Below are positions 43,118-51,285 of a stretch of DNA of 64,000 bases, piece by piece. The stretch spans positions 1,812,001 through 1,876,000 of the forward strand of contig JACJID010000002.1 of the NCBI GenBank assembly GCA_014138725.1, written 5' to 3'. The notes under the pieces are model-generated. The model searched no databases, was not told the DNA's origin, and saw only the letters and a program-made list of their open reading frames with translations. This stretch comes from Kutzneria viridogrisea (GTDB taxonomy: Bacteria > Actinomycetota > Actinomycetes > Mycobacteriales > Pseudonocardiaceae). The stretch's first letter is position 1. Every line of letters starts with the position of its first letter. The position numbers and the translations under genes were made by a program.

Positions 43118-43444
43118 TCAGGGCTCGGTGATCTCCACCCGGGTGGTGGTGACCTCCACGGAGTTGCCCTCGGCGCGGATCTGGGTCTGCTGCAACACGG
43201 TCTGCCTGATGCAGGCGCGGAGGCGGTCACGGAACTCCTGGGTGGCGTGCTCCCCGCCGCACTTGCGGGCCAGCAGCACCTTCAGGTGCTCCTCGATGCC
43301 GTACTGCTCCAGGCACGGGCTGCACTCGTCCAGGTGCTGGCGCAGCAGTTCGCGCTTGCCCTTGTCGCACTCGTTGTCCAGGAACGCCCAGACCTCGGCG
43401 AGCACCTGGGAGCAGTCCGTCTCGTGCGGTCCACCGCAACTCAC
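43118..43444 (-). CDS. rsrA: Redox-sensing zinc anti-sigma factor RsrA, 108 aa
   Basis: This ZAS-family anti-sigma holds SigR inactive until thiol oxidation expels zinc. The zinc motif is HLDECSPC: with the start used here the ligands fall at Cys11, His37, Cys41 and Cys44, the numbering known for Streptomyces RsrA, with an extra Cys3. The GTG start overlaps the sigma gene stop (GTGA), ensuring coupled synthesis. The C-terminal segment (about 75-108) is less conserved. Confidence 0.93.
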   Translation of the reverse strand: MSCGGPHETDCSQVLAEVWAFLDNECDKGKRELLRQHLDECSPCLEQYGIEEHLKVLLARKCGGEHATQEFRDRLRACIRQTVLQQTQIRAEGNSVEVTTTRVEITEP

Positions 43445-44067
43445 GACCCAGCCACCTCTCGTTCGCGGGAACGCAGGAAACCACGCTCCCTTGCGACGTC
43501 GGTCAGCAGGTCCTTGAGCTGGCGCCGGCCACGGTGCAGCCGGGACATCACGGTGCCGATCGGAGTGCCCATGATCTCGGCGATCTCCTTGTACGCGAAG
43601 CCCTCGACGTCGGCGAGGTAGACCGCGATGCGGAACTCCTCGGGCAGCTGCTGTAGTGCGCTCTTGACGTCGTCGTCGGGCAGCCGGTCCATCGCCTCGA
43701 CCTCGGCCGAGCGCAGCCCGGAGGAGGTGTGGCTCTCCGCCGCGGCGATCTGCCAGTCGGTGATCTCGTCGGTGGAGGTCTGGATCGGCTGGCGCTGCTT
43801 GCGCCGGTAGCCGTTGATGTAGGTGTTGGTCAGGATGCGGTACAGCCAGGCCTTCAGGTTGGTCCCGTTGGCGAAGGACTCGAAGGCCCCGTACGCCTTG
43901 AGGTAGGTCTCCTGGACCAGGTCCTCGGCGTCGGCCGGGTTGCGGGTCATCCGCAGTGCGGCCGAGTAGAGCTGGTCCAGCAACGGCATGGCGTCACGCT
44001 CGAAGCGTGCGGCACGCTCGTCTGCGGTCTCGACCTGTGGGTCGACCTCCGGCGAACTCCCCGGCAC
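43441..44067 (-). CDS. sigR: Thiol-oxidative-stress ECF sigma factor SigR/SigH, 208 aa (longer isoform possible)
   Basis: This group 4 sigma factor directs thioredoxin and other disulfide-stress genes. Region 2 is [40 protein letters not shown] and [20 protein letters not shown]; region 4 is [20 protein letters not shown] and [20 protein letters not shown]. The GTG at 44067 has GGAGGGA 6 nt upstream and gives the usual length. The frame continues upstream to 44259, and a SigR-type promoter at 44208-44235 could give a leaderless form starting at 44199 with 44 extra residues. It is co-translated with rsrA. Confidence 0.93.
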   Translation of the reverse strand: MPGSSPEVDPQVETADERAARFERDAMPLLDQLYSAALRMTRNPADAEDLVQETYLKAYGAFESFANGTNLKAWLYRILTNTYINGYRRKQRQPIQTSTDEITDWQIAAAESHTSSGLRSAEVEAMDRLPDDDVKSALQQLPEEFRIAVYLADVEGFAYKEIAEIMGTPIGTVMSRLHRGRRQLKDLLTDVARERGFLRSREREVAGS

Positions 44068-44207
44068 CGCGCTCCCTCCCCGCCGGCCGATCAGCCGCGC
44101 GGACGCTGCGGACGTTCCCATGTCCGGGAACGCATCCTTCGCGGTCGAGGATACGCGCCGGCCGCGGGACCGGCTGAGCACAGCACCTGAGGTAGCCACG
44201 TCCGGTA

Positions 44208-44235
44208 CAACAGGGTTGCCCACCGGCACATTCCC
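44208..44235 (-). promoter_or_regulatory. SigR-type autoregulatory promoter
   Basis: Reading the minus strand, GGGAAT (44235-44230) and GTTG (44211-44208) are separated by exactly 18 nt, the known SigR consensus. The box lies 141 nt upstream of the short-form start and 8 nt before an in-frame GTG at 44199. This indicates positive autoregulation of sigR-rsrA. Confidence 0.88.
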
Positions 44236-44273
44236 GGCTGAGGCAGCGGTCACAACCACTAGGGTTGCTGCCC

Positions 44274-44753
44274 ATGGCGGGACAGGGCACGCCGGCGACC
44301 GCGCTGCTGGGCAAGCGCAAGGTGCCGCACACGCTGCACAGCTACGATCACGACCCGCGGCACGACTCGTACGGGTTGGAGGCCGCCGAGGCGCTGGGCA
44401 TCGCGCCGGAACGGGTGTTCAAGACCCTGGTCGCCGAGGTCGACGGCAAGCTGGCGGTGGGCGTGGTCCCGGTCACCGGGCAGCTGGACCTCAAGGCGCT
44501 GGCGGCGGCCCTGCACGGCAAGAAGGCGAAGATGGCCGAGGTCGCGGCGGCCGAGCGGGCCACCGGCTACGTGGCGGGCGGCATCTCCCCGCTGGGTCAG
44601 AAGAAGCGCCTGCCGCTGGTGATCGACTCCTCGGCGCAGGGCTTCGACACGGTCTTCTGCAGCGCGGGCCGCCGTGGCCTGGAGGTGGAGCTGGCGCCCG
44701 GGGACCTCGCCGAGCTGACCGGCGCCGTGCTGGCGCCGATCGCCACAGCCTGA
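44274..44753 (+). CDS. ybaK: Cys-tRNA(Pro)/Cys-tRNA(Cys) deacylase YbaK, 159 aa
   Basis: This is a YbaK/ProX-family editing enzyme that hydrolyses misacylated Cys-tRNA(Pro). [20 protein letters not shown] is the N-terminal signature, followed by [20 protein letters not shown] and [20 protein letters not shown], the conserved substrate loop (GGxSPxG with Lys). Length is typical. The ATG at 44274 has no strong ribosome-binding site; an in-frame TTG at 44265 is possible. It is divergent from sigR, and its stop is followed directly by a 21-bp repeat array. Confidence 0.92.
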   Translation: MAGQGTPATALLGKRKVPHTLHSYDHDPRHDSYGLEAAEALGIAPERVFKTLVAEVDGKLAVGVVPVTGQLDLKALAAALHGKKAKMAEVAAAERATGYVAGGISPLGQKKRLPLVIDSSAQGFDTVFCSAGRRGLEVELAPGDLAELTGAVLAPIATA

Positions 44754-44754
44754 G

Positions 44755-44912
44755 CGGGACTCGCCGACGTGTGGGCGGGACTCGTCGACCGGTGAGCGGG
44801 ACTCGTCAGCGTGTGGGCGGGACTCGCCGCTGGGTACGCGAGTCCCGGCCACAGGCACGCGAGTCCCGTTCTGGGGAGCGTGAGTCCCGCCCGTAGGAGC
44901 ACGAGTCCCGGC
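44755..44912. repeat. Mirror-image 21-bp repeat array (four plus four units)
   Basis: Four CGGGACTCG units spaced 21 bp apart start 2 nt after the ybaK stop. Four inverted CGAGTCCCG units follow and end at the stop of the leftward hydrolase gene. The array occupies the whole convergent gap. Folded, the two halves would form a long imperfect hairpin. Confidence 0.88.
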
Positions 44913-45527
44913 TTACACGTCCAGTGGGCGCAGGACCCGGCCGAGCCATTCCGTGACGGCACGGCTCAGGCCCTCCACGTCGGCCTTGAGCGAGTGGTCC
45001 CCCGGCAGGCGCACGATCTCGCGGTGGTGGCCCGCCTCGGGCTGGCCGAAGGGGTCGCGCTCCCCCTGCACGACCAGGGTCGGCACCTCGACGGCGTCCA
45101 GTTCGGGTTGCCGGGTCTTGTCGGGCTTGCCGGGCGGGTGCACCGGGAAGGCCAGGCACAGCACGGCGACGGCCTGTCCGTCGGCGGCGGTGCGGCAGGC
45201 GACTCGCGAGCCGGAGGACCGCCCGCCGAACACCAGGGGCAGGCCGTCGAACCAGTGCTCGCCCAGTTGCTCGGCCACGGCCAGCCAGGCGGCGTCCAGC
45301 TGCTTGGCGGGTGCGGGCGCACGCCGCCCGGCGACCCGGTAGGGCTGCTCGACCAGGGCCACGTGCACGCCCGCCTCGGTCGCGGCCCGGCAGGCGGCGA
45401 CCAGGTCGGGCGCGTCGATGCCGCCGCCCGCGCCGTGCCCGAGCAGCAGTGCGGCACGGCCCTCGGCGGCGCAGTGCAGTTCGGCCCTGGCCGGGCCGTG
45501 CGGGGTGTCGAACTCGGTGTGCGTCAT
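44913..45527 (-). CDS. Alpha/beta hydrolase family protein (dienelactone hydrolase/KANL3-Tex30-like), 204 aa
   Basis: This is a small alpha/beta hydrolase with the oxyanion loop LLLGHGAGGGID. The nucleophile elbow is FGGRSSGSRVA (Gly-Arg-Ser-Ser-Gly), and the acid and base are in QGERDPFGQPE and LPGDHSLKA. This is the compact form resembling the KANL3/Tex30 group. The substrate is unknown. The ATG at 45527 overlaps the SRAP gene stop (ATGA), so it is made together with SRAP. Its own stop is followed at once by a repeat array. Confidence 0.85.
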   Translation of the reverse strand: MTHTEFDTPHGPARAELHCAAEGRAALLLGHGAGGGIDAPDLVAACRAATEAGVHVALVEQPYRVAGRRAPAPAKQLDAAWLAVAEQLGEHWFDGLPLVFGGRSSGSRVACRTAADGQAVAVLCLAFPVHPPGKPDKTRQPELDAVEVPTLVVQGERDPFGQPEAGHHREIVRLPGDHSLKADVEGLSRAVTEWLGRVLRPLDV

Positions 45528-46294
45528 GGCTGCTCGAACAGGGAGAGCTCGGTCGGTTCGGGTGCCGGCGGCTCGGCGCGGACCAGCAGCTCGGGGCCGT
45601 TGTTGCGGATGCTGTTCACGGCGGTGGACACCGGGCGCAGTTCCAGCGCGTCGACCAGTTCCGGCACGGGGGTGAGCAGGTCGGCCACGGCCTTGCTGTC
45701 CTGGTCGGGGGCCAGCCACTGCTCGAACGAGGCGCGCGGCAGCAGCAGCGGCATGCGCTCGTGCACCTCGGCAAGGGGCCCGAACGCGTCGGCGGTCAGC
45801 ACCGCGCAGGTGATCAGCCAGGGCGAGTCCGGTTCGCCGTTGGGGTCGCGCCACGCCGACCACAGACCGGCCATGGCCAGGCTCTCGCCGTCGGTGCCGG
45901 TGACGTAGAACGGCTCCTTGGCCCCGCCCTCGCGCTTCCACTCGAACCAGCCGTCGGCGGGCAGGATGCACCGCCTGCGCGCCATGGAGTCGCGGTACGA
46001 GGGCTTGGTGGCGGCCGTCTCCGACCTGGCGTTGATCATCTTGACGCCCACGTTGCGGTCCTTGGACCAGGTGGGCACCAGGCCCCAGCGCATCACGCGC
46101 ACGCTGCGCACCACGCTGTCCGGGTCGGGCTTGCCATCCTCGTCGCGCGGGTGCCTGGCCACGATGGCCAGCACCGGCTTGGTCGGGGCCACGTTGTAGT
46201 CCGCCCCCGGCGCCTCGGAGTCGGTGGCGTCCACGGCGTCGAACTCGACCGCCAGGGTCGCGGGGTCCTTGGTCGAGGCGTACCTACCGCACAC
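45524..46294 (-). CDS. SRAP-domain abasic-site protein (YedK/HMCES), 256 aa
   Basis: SRAP proteins shield abasic sites in single-stranded DNA by a covalent thiazolidine link to Cys2. The start is fixed by this chemistry: the GTG at 46294 gives fMet-Cys-Gly-Arg-Tyr, placing Cys at position 2, with GGAGG upstream; longer readings would bury the Cys. Other family motifs are YNVAPTKPVLAIV, WGLVPTW, NARSET, RRCILPADGWFEWK and the HERMPLLL motif with its catalytic His. It is divergent from aroA. Confidence 0.94.
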   Translation of the reverse strand: MCGRYASTKDPATLAVEFDAVDATDSEAPGADYNVAPTKPVLAIVARHPRDEDGKPDPDSVVRSVRVMRWGLVPTWSKDRNVGVKMINARSETAATKPSYRDSMARRRCILPADGWFEWKREGGAKEPFYVTGTDGESLAMAGLWSAWRDPNGEPDSPWLITCAVLTADAFGPLAEVHERMPLLLPRASFEQWLAPDQDSKAVADLLTPVPELVDALELRPVSTAVNSIRNNGPELLVRAEPPAPEPTELSLFEQP

Positions 46295-46378
46295 CTGCAC
46301 CCACCTCCAGAACTCATACTCGCATGTCACCGGGAGTCCCGGCAGGGCGGTGGCGCCGGGTAGGGAATCATCACTCCC

Positions 46379-47653
46379 ATGACGCAGCCGTGGCCCACCT
46401 CGTCAGTCAGCACGCCGGTGCGCGCAACCGTCCCGGTGCCCGGATCCAAGTCGATCACCAATCGTGCCCTGCTGCTCGCGGCGCTCGCCGACGGGCCCAG
46501 CTCGATCGGCCTGCCCCTGCGCAGCCGCGACACCCAGCTGATGGCCGCCGCCCTGCGCTCGCTGGGCGTGCGCATCGCCGACGGCCCGGCCGGGTCCTGG
46601 GAGGTCACCCCCGGCCCGATGCACGGCCCCGCCGAGCTGGACTGCGGGCTGGCGGGCACCGTCATGCGCTTCGTGCCGCCGGCCGCGGCCCTGGCCGAGG
46701 GCGAGATCCGCTTCGACGGGGACGAGCAGGCCAGGGTCCGCCCGATGGGCACGGTGCTGGACGCGCTGCGCGCGCTGGGCGTCCAGGTGACGGGCGAGGC
46801 GCTGCCCTTCGTGCTGCACGGGACCGGTTCGGTACCCGGCGGCGAGGTGACGGTGGACGCCTCGGGCTCCTCCCAGTTCGTCTCCGCGCTGCTGCTGTCC
46901 GGGGCGCGCTACGAGCGGGGCGTCACCGTGCGGCACGACGGCAAGCCGGTGCCCTCGCTGCCGCACATCGAGATGACCGTGCAGATGCTGCGCGCGGTGG
47001 GCGTGCAGGTGGACGACTCCGAGCCGGACACCTGGCGGGTCGCCCCGGGCCCGGTGCGCGGCAACGACTGGCGGATCGAGCCCGACCTGTCCAACGCCAC
47101 GCCCTTCCTCGCGGCGGCGGCGGCCACCTCCGGCGAGGTGACGGTGCCCGCGTGGCCGCTGGCCACCACGCAGGCCGGGGACGCGATCCGGGACATCCTG
47201 GAGCAGATGGGCTGCGGGGTCTCGCTCAGCGACCACGGGCTGACCGTCAACGGCCCGGTGCGGTTGACCGGGATCGACATCGACCTGCACGAGGTGGGCG
47301 AGCTGACCCCGACCGTGGCCGCGCTGGCGGCCCTGGCCACCGGACCGTCCCACCTGCGCGGCATCGCGCACCTGCGCGGGCACGAGACCGACCGGCTCGC
47401 CGCGCTGGCCACCGAGCTGAACGGGCTGGGCGGTGACGTCACCGAGACCGAGGACGGGCTGGTCATCCGGCCGGTGCCGCTGCACGGCGGGCTGTGGCAC
47501 GCCTACGCCGACCACCGGATGGCCACCGCGGGCGCGATCATCGGCCTGCGCGTGCCGGGGGTGTCGGTGGACGACATCGCCACGACCAACAAGACCATCC
47601 CGGACTTCCCCGGCATGTGGGACGCGATGTTGCAGCTGGCGGAGCGGGTATGA
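46379..47653 (+). CDS. aroA: 3-phosphoshikimate 1-carboxyvinyltransferase AroA, 424 aa
   Basis: EPSP synthase joins shikimate-3-phosphate and PEP in the shikimate pathway. [20 protein letters not shown] is the N-terminal substrate loop. [15 protein letters not shown] stands in the PEP-binding site where class I enzymes have a GNAGTAMR-type motif. [30 protein letters not shown] and [15 protein letters not shown] follow. Length is standard. The ATG is at 46379. Its stop overlaps the rsgA start by 4 nt, as expected for the conserved aroA-rsgA pair. Confidence 0.96.
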   Translation: MTQPWPTSSVSTPVRATVPVPGSKSITNRALLLAALADGPSSIGLPLRSRDTQLMAAALRSLGVRIADGPAGSWEVTPGPMHGPAELDCGLAGTVMRFVPPAAALAEGEIRFDGDEQARVRPMGTVLDALRALGVQVTGEALPFVLHGTGSVPGGEVTVDASGSSQFVSALLLSGARYERGVTVRHDGKPVPSLPHIEMTVQMLRAVGVQVDDSEPDTWRVAPGPVRGNDWRIEPDLSNATPFLAAAAATSGEVTVPAWPLATTQAGDAIRDILEQMGCGVSLSDHGLTVNGPVRLTGIDIDLHEVGELTPTVAALAALATGPSHLRGIAHLRGHETDRLAALATELNGLGGDVTETEDGLVIRPVPLHGGLWHAYADHRMATAGAIIGLRVPGVSVDDIATTNKTIPDFPGMWDAMLQLAERV

Positions 47654-48660
47654 GTCGTGGCGACTGGCGGCGGCTGGACGAGTCCGATGTCAGGGTCCGC
47701 CCCGGCAAGGGTTCCCGGCCGCGCAGCAAGCGCCGACCCGAGCACGCCGACGCCGAGCGGGCCATGGTCGTGGGCGTGGACCGCGGCCGGTGGACCTGCG
47801 CGCTGGACGGGGACCCGGACCGGCTGGTGACCGCGATGCGGGCCAGGGAGATGGGGCGCACCTCGGTGGTCATCGGGGACCAGGTCGAGCTGGTCGGTGA
47901 CACCTCGGGCACCCCGGACACGCTGTCCCGGCTGGTGCGCAGGGCGGACCGGACCAGTGTGCTGCGGCGGACCGCCGACGACACCGACCCGTTCGAGCGC
48001 GTGGTGGTGGCCAACGCCGAGCAGCTGGTGATCGTCACGGCACTGGCCGACCCGCCGCCGCGCTCCGGTTTCATCGACCGCTGCCTGGTCGCGGCCTACG
48101 CGGGCGGGCTGGCCCCGGTGCTGTGCCTGACCAAGTCGGACCTGGCCGGCCCGGAGGAGCTGATCGCGACCTACGCCGAGCTGGACCTGCCGGTGCTGGT
48201 GACCCGCTCCGACGAGGAGCCCACCGAGCTGGCCGAGCGGCTGGACAACCGGGTGTCCGCGCTGGTGGGGCATTCCGGGGTGGGCAAGTCCACGCTGGTG
48301 AACAAGCTGGTGCCGGACGCGAACCGGCTCACCGGGGTGGTCAGCGCCGTGGGCAAGGGCAGGCACACCTCCACCTCGGCGGTGGCGCTGCCGCTGCCGG
48401 AGGGCGGCTGGGTGGTGGACACGCCGGGCATCCGCTCGTTCGGGCTGGCGCACATCACGCCGAACGACATCGTGGCGGCCTTCCCCGGGCTGGCCGAGAC
48501 GGCCGAGGAGTGCCCGCCCGGCTGCGGTCACCGCGGTGCCCCGGAGGACCCGGACTGCGTGTTGGAGAACGCCGTGACCGAGGGCCTGGCCACCGAGGGC
48601 AGGCTGCTCTCGCTGCGCAGGCTGCTGGCCTCACGGGCCGGGACCGTCGAGGAGTACTGA
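47650..48660 (+). CDS. rsgA: Ribosome small-subunit-dependent GTPase RsgA, 336 aa
   Basis: This circularly permuted GTPase acts late in 30S assembly. An OB-fold (about 35-105) is followed by G motifs in permuted order: G4 (LCLTKSDLA), G1 ([15 protein letters not shown]) and G3 ([10 protein letters not shown]). The C-terminal zinc motif is [16 protein letters not shown]. It overlaps aroA by 4 nt and is followed 1 nt later by a 16S rRNA methyltransferase homologue, making a three-gene unit with ribosome-related content. Confidence 0.94.
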   Translation: MSRGDWRRLDESDVRVRPGKGSRPRSKRRPEHADAERAMVVGVDRGRWTCALDGDPDRLVTAMRAREMGRTSVVIGDQVELVGDTSGTPDTLSRLVRRADRTSVLRRTADDTDPFERVVVANAEQLVIVTALADPPPRSGFIDRCLVAAYAGGLAPVLCLTKSDLAGPEELIATYAELDLPVLVTRSDEEPTELAERLDNRVSALVGHSGVGKSTLVNKLVPDANRLTGVVSAVGKGRHTSTSAVALPLPEGGWVVDTPGIRSFGLAHITPNDIVAAFPGLAETAEECPPGCGHRGAPEDPDCVLENAVTEGLATEGRLLSLRRLLASRAGTVEEY

Positions 48661-48661
48661 G

Positions 48662-49468
48662 TTGGCTGACCAGGACAAGCTGGCCAAGGTGCTGGACGCC
48701 GTGCGCGAGAGTAGCCGGTACGCCAGCGTCGCCGAGGAGACCGTGCGGCGGCTGGCCGAATCGGCGCTGACCGCCGCACGCGGGGATGTCGGCGACGCGG
48801 TCAAGCGCACCAAGCGCGGGCTGCACGAGATCTTCGGCGCGTACCTGCCCAGCACCCCGCGGTACGAGAAGATGCTCGGGCTGATCCGCGAGGCAGCGGA
48901 CCAGGAGGCGCTGCGCGACGCGCTGTCGCGCACCATGTCCTCGCACGCCTCCACCAAGGAACGGCTGCCCATCCTCACCGAGTTCTACTTGGCGATCTTC
49001 GACCGGCTGGACGAGCCGCCGAAGGTGGTCGCCGACTTCGCCTGCGGCATGAATCCCCTTGCGGCGCACTGGATGCCGCTGGGCGAGGACGTGCTGTACC
49101 GGGCCTCGGACATCGACACCCGGCTGATGGCCTTCCTGGACGAGGCGCTGACCGCGCTGGGCGTCGCGCACGAGACGAGCGTGCGGGACCTGTTGCTGGG
49201 GCCCGATCCCGCGCCCGCCGACGTGACCTTCCTGCTCAAGACCGTGCCCTGCATCGAGACCCAGCAGCGCGAGCACGGCTGGGACCTGATCGAGGCGATC
49301 AACTCGCCGGTGGTCGTGGTCAGCTTCCCGACCAAGTCGCTGGGCCAGCGGTCCAAGGGCATGTACCGCACCTACTCCACGAACTTCGCCGCGCACGCCG
49401 CGGACCAGCCCTGGCGCGTGGAAGAGCTGGAGTTCGGCAACGAACTCGTCTACCTGGTGCGGAAGTAG
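48662..49468 (+). CDS. 16S rRNA (guanine1405-N7)-methyltransferase homologue (FmrO/Arm/Rmt family), 268 aa
   Basis: This protein matches the aminoglycoside-resistance methyltransferases RmtB, ArmA and FmrO along its full length: an N-terminal helical rRNA-binding domain (SSRYASVAEETVRRLA at 17-32), then LSLHASTKERL-like HASTKERLPILTEF (95-108), the SAM loop ADFACGMNPLA (124-134), SFPTKSLGQRSKGM (221-234) and the C-terminus GNELVYLVRK. All family landmarks are intact, so it should methylate N7 of G1405 in 30S subunits and give resistance to 4,6-disubstituted 2-deoxystreptamines. The TTG at 48662 follows GAGGAG by 9 nt. No aminoglycoside biosynthesis genes are nearby; it is fused into the aroA-rsgA operon. 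Confidence 0.88.
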   Translation: MADQDKLAKVLDAVRESSRYASVAEETVRRLAESALTAARGDVGDAVKRTKRGLHEIFGAYLPSTPRYEKMLGLIREAADQEALRDALSRTMSSHASTKERLPILTEFYLAIFDRLDEPPKVVADFACGMNPLAAHWMPLGEDVLYRASDIDTRLMAFLDEALTALGVAHETSVRDLLLGPDPAPADVTFLLKTVPCIETQQREHGWDLIEAINSPVVVVSFPTKSLGQRSKGMYRTYSTNFAAHAADQPWRVEELEFGNELVYLVRK

Positions 49469-49477
49469 GGCTCGGTC

Positions 49478-50287
49478 GTGCGCGTGCGAGGGGTCGTGGC
49501 CGCGGTTGCCGCCGTGCTGGCGGTGAGCGGGTGCACCGTGGTGCTGCCCGGTCAGGCGGGCACCGACCCGGCCGTGGCGCCGCCCGCGCAGCACGACCTC
49601 GCCGGGGTCCTCAGCGCGGTGGGCAAGCTGGGTTCCTCGCACGGCGCCACGTTCAGCTACGAGGGGAGCTATCCCAGCGGTGAGCACTTCACCGCGACCG
49701 GTCGGCTGAACCGGGACAACCAGGGCCTGCGGATGGCGTGCACGGTGGAGCAGACCTACCAGGGCGCTTCGCTGCGCACCGAGTTGGTGTTGCAGGACCA
49801 CGCCGTCTACGTCAAACCGGGCGAGAGCTGGTCGCTGCCGCCGGACCGGCCGTGGGTGCGGGAGTCCTACCAGAGCACCGACAAGCTGATGGGCGAGCTC
49901 GGCCCGGTGGTCAACGCCGTGTACTGGGGTGCCAGCGCCGAGTTGGCCCGCGAGTCGGTGTTCACCCAGTGGACCAAGCTCGTCGGCAGCTCGGTGGAAC
50001 CGGTCGGCACCACCCCGGCCCGCAAGTACCTGCTGGACGTGGACCTGCGCGCGCTCGCGGCCTCACCGGTCCAGGGCAAGGCCGCGTTCACGCGCGACAC
50101 CCAGCAGATGAGCCGGTTGGTGGAGACCCTGTCGTTCGGCGCGAGGGACGTACCGGTGCGGATCGGCCTGGACCAGTACTACGACGGGATCCCGCCGATC
50201 AAGTCCTCGGTGACCTACCGCGACTGGGGCACGCCCGTGACCGTGACCGTGCCCGCTGACAGCCAACTGTCGCCGCCTCCCGCGTAG
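49478..50287 (+). CDS. Secreted lipoprotein, 269 aa (paralogue of the next gene)
   Basis: The protein has a signal peptide with lipobox VSGC (Cys19), a mature linker GQAGTDPAVAPPA and a domain rich in beta structure (FSYEGSYPSGEHFTATGRLN, LVLQDHAVYVKPGESWSLPP) ending in ADSQLSPPP. The layout recalls actinobacterial LppX/LprG-like lipoproteins, but I cannot place it in a named family. The GTG at 49478 is 9 nt after the methyltransferase stop. The next gene encodes a protein with the same lipobox-linker pattern and ending, so they arose by tandem duplication. Confidence 0.75.
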   Translation: MRVRGVVAAVAAVLAVSGCTVVLPGQAGTDPAVAPPAQHDLAGVLSAVGKLGSSHGATFSYEGSYPSGEHFTATGRLNRDNQGLRMACTVEQTYQGASLRTELVLQDHAVYVKPGESWSLPPDRPWVRESYQSTDKLMGELGPVVNAVYWGASAELARESVFTQWTKLVGSSVEPVGTTPARKYLLDVDLRALAASPVQGKAAFTRDTQQMSRLVETLSFGARDVPVRIGLDQYYDGIPPIKSSVTYRDWGTPVTVTVPADSQLSPPPA

Positions 50288-50319
50288 CATCGCGGCCGTT
50301 GGCCTCGGGAAGGGACAAG

Positions 50320-51123
50320 GTGCGTCGTACCAGGCTGGTCTGCCTCGCGGTCTGCGCCGCGCTGGTCGTGACGGCGTGCTCCAGCCAGGTGGGCGGGACC
50401 GCGGGCGCCGACCCGGCCGTCGCACCGCCGCCCGAGCTGCCCGCGGCCGAGCTGGCCAGGGCGATCGCCACCAGGCTCGCCGGCACCACCTCCGCCAGGT
50501 TCCAGGTCGACACGGCCACCTCGCTGCCCGCGCTGTCGGCGAAGTCCTCGCTCAGCGGCCAGTTCCGCCGCGACGCCCAGGGCTACTGGGCCAGCGCCAA
50601 GATCAGTGACGCCACCGAACTGGTGTTCACCCCCGGCACCTTGTTCGTGCGGCCGCCCGCCGAGGCCAAGCTGCCCGCGGACAAGCCGTGGGTTCGGGTC
50701 GGTGCGACGGACACCAGCGAGTTCGCCAAGCAGTTCCAGCCCGTGTTCGCCGCACTGCAACGGGCCGGTCAGCCGCCGGTCGAGCTGGCCGCCACCAAGC
50801 TCGTGCGCTCCGAGGTGCAGGCACTGAACGGGCTCGTGCCCACCCGGCACTACGTGCTGGAGGTCGACCTGGCCGCGGCCGCCAAGGCCGCCACCGATCC
50901 CGACACCAGGCAGGGCCTGCTCGCCGAGCTGCAACTCGGTGCGACCGCACTGGCCGAGGAGCTCTGGGTCGCCGCGGGCAACGTGCCGCTGCGGGCCACC
51001 TCCACGCTCGCGCTGCCCGACCGGCCGCAAGCCGTGCAGGTGACCACGACCTACACGGACTGGGACAAGCCCGTGCAGATCACTCCGCCCCCGGACAGCC
51101 AGCTCTCCCCCCAACCAGGCTGA
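50320..51123 (+). CDS. Secreted lipoprotein, 267 aa (paralogue of the preceding gene)
   Basis: The protein has lipobox VTAC (Cys20) and a linker GGTAGADPAVAPPPELP almost identical in style to the upstream paralogue. A beta-rich domain follows (FQVDTATSLPALSAKSSLSG, LVFTPGTLFVRPPAEAKLPA), ending in PDSQLSPQPG. The GTG at 50320 is chosen for GGGAAGGGA 5 nt upstream; the in-frame start at 50299 is weaker. It is surface-anchored and its function is unknown. It is followed by a family-A repeat array and a convergent gene. Confidence 0.75.
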   Translation: MRRTRLVCLAVCAALVVTACSSQVGGTAGADPAVAPPPELPAAELARAIATRLAGTTSARFQVDTATSLPALSAKSSLSGQFRRDAQGYWASAKISDATELVFTPGTLFVRPPAEAKLPADKPWVRVGATDTSEFAKQFQPVFAALQRAGQPPVELAATKLVRSEVQALNGLVPTRHYVLEVDLAAAAKAATDPDTRQGLLAELQLGATALAEELWVAAGNVPLRATSTLALPDRPQAVQVTTTYTDWDKPVQITPPPDSQLSPQPG

Positions 51124-51151
51124 GTGCCGCGCCGTCCCACCCCGGCCCACC

Positions 51152-51262
51152 GCGTGTCGGCGCTTCCGGTACCGCGTGTCGGCGCTCCCGGTACGAAATC
51201 CCGCACGTTGGGAAACTGGTCGCCAAGCGCCGACACACCGCACGCGAAGCGCCGACACGCGC
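51152..51262. repeat. Mirror-image 22-bp family-A array (two plus two units)
   Basis: GCGTGTCGGCGCT units at 51152 and 51174 (22 bp apart) face inverted units whose CGACAC cores are at 51231 and 51253 (again 22 bp apart). The array sits in the 162-bp gap between convergent genes. Confidence 0.85.
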
Positions 51263-51285
51263 TGTCGTTGGCACGTGGGCCGCCG

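Noticed and set aside
45528-45971. 352-aa version of the alpha/beta hydrolase
   Set aside because: The upstream part is antisense-frame noise within the SRAP gene; the ATGA overlap start at 45527 is natural.
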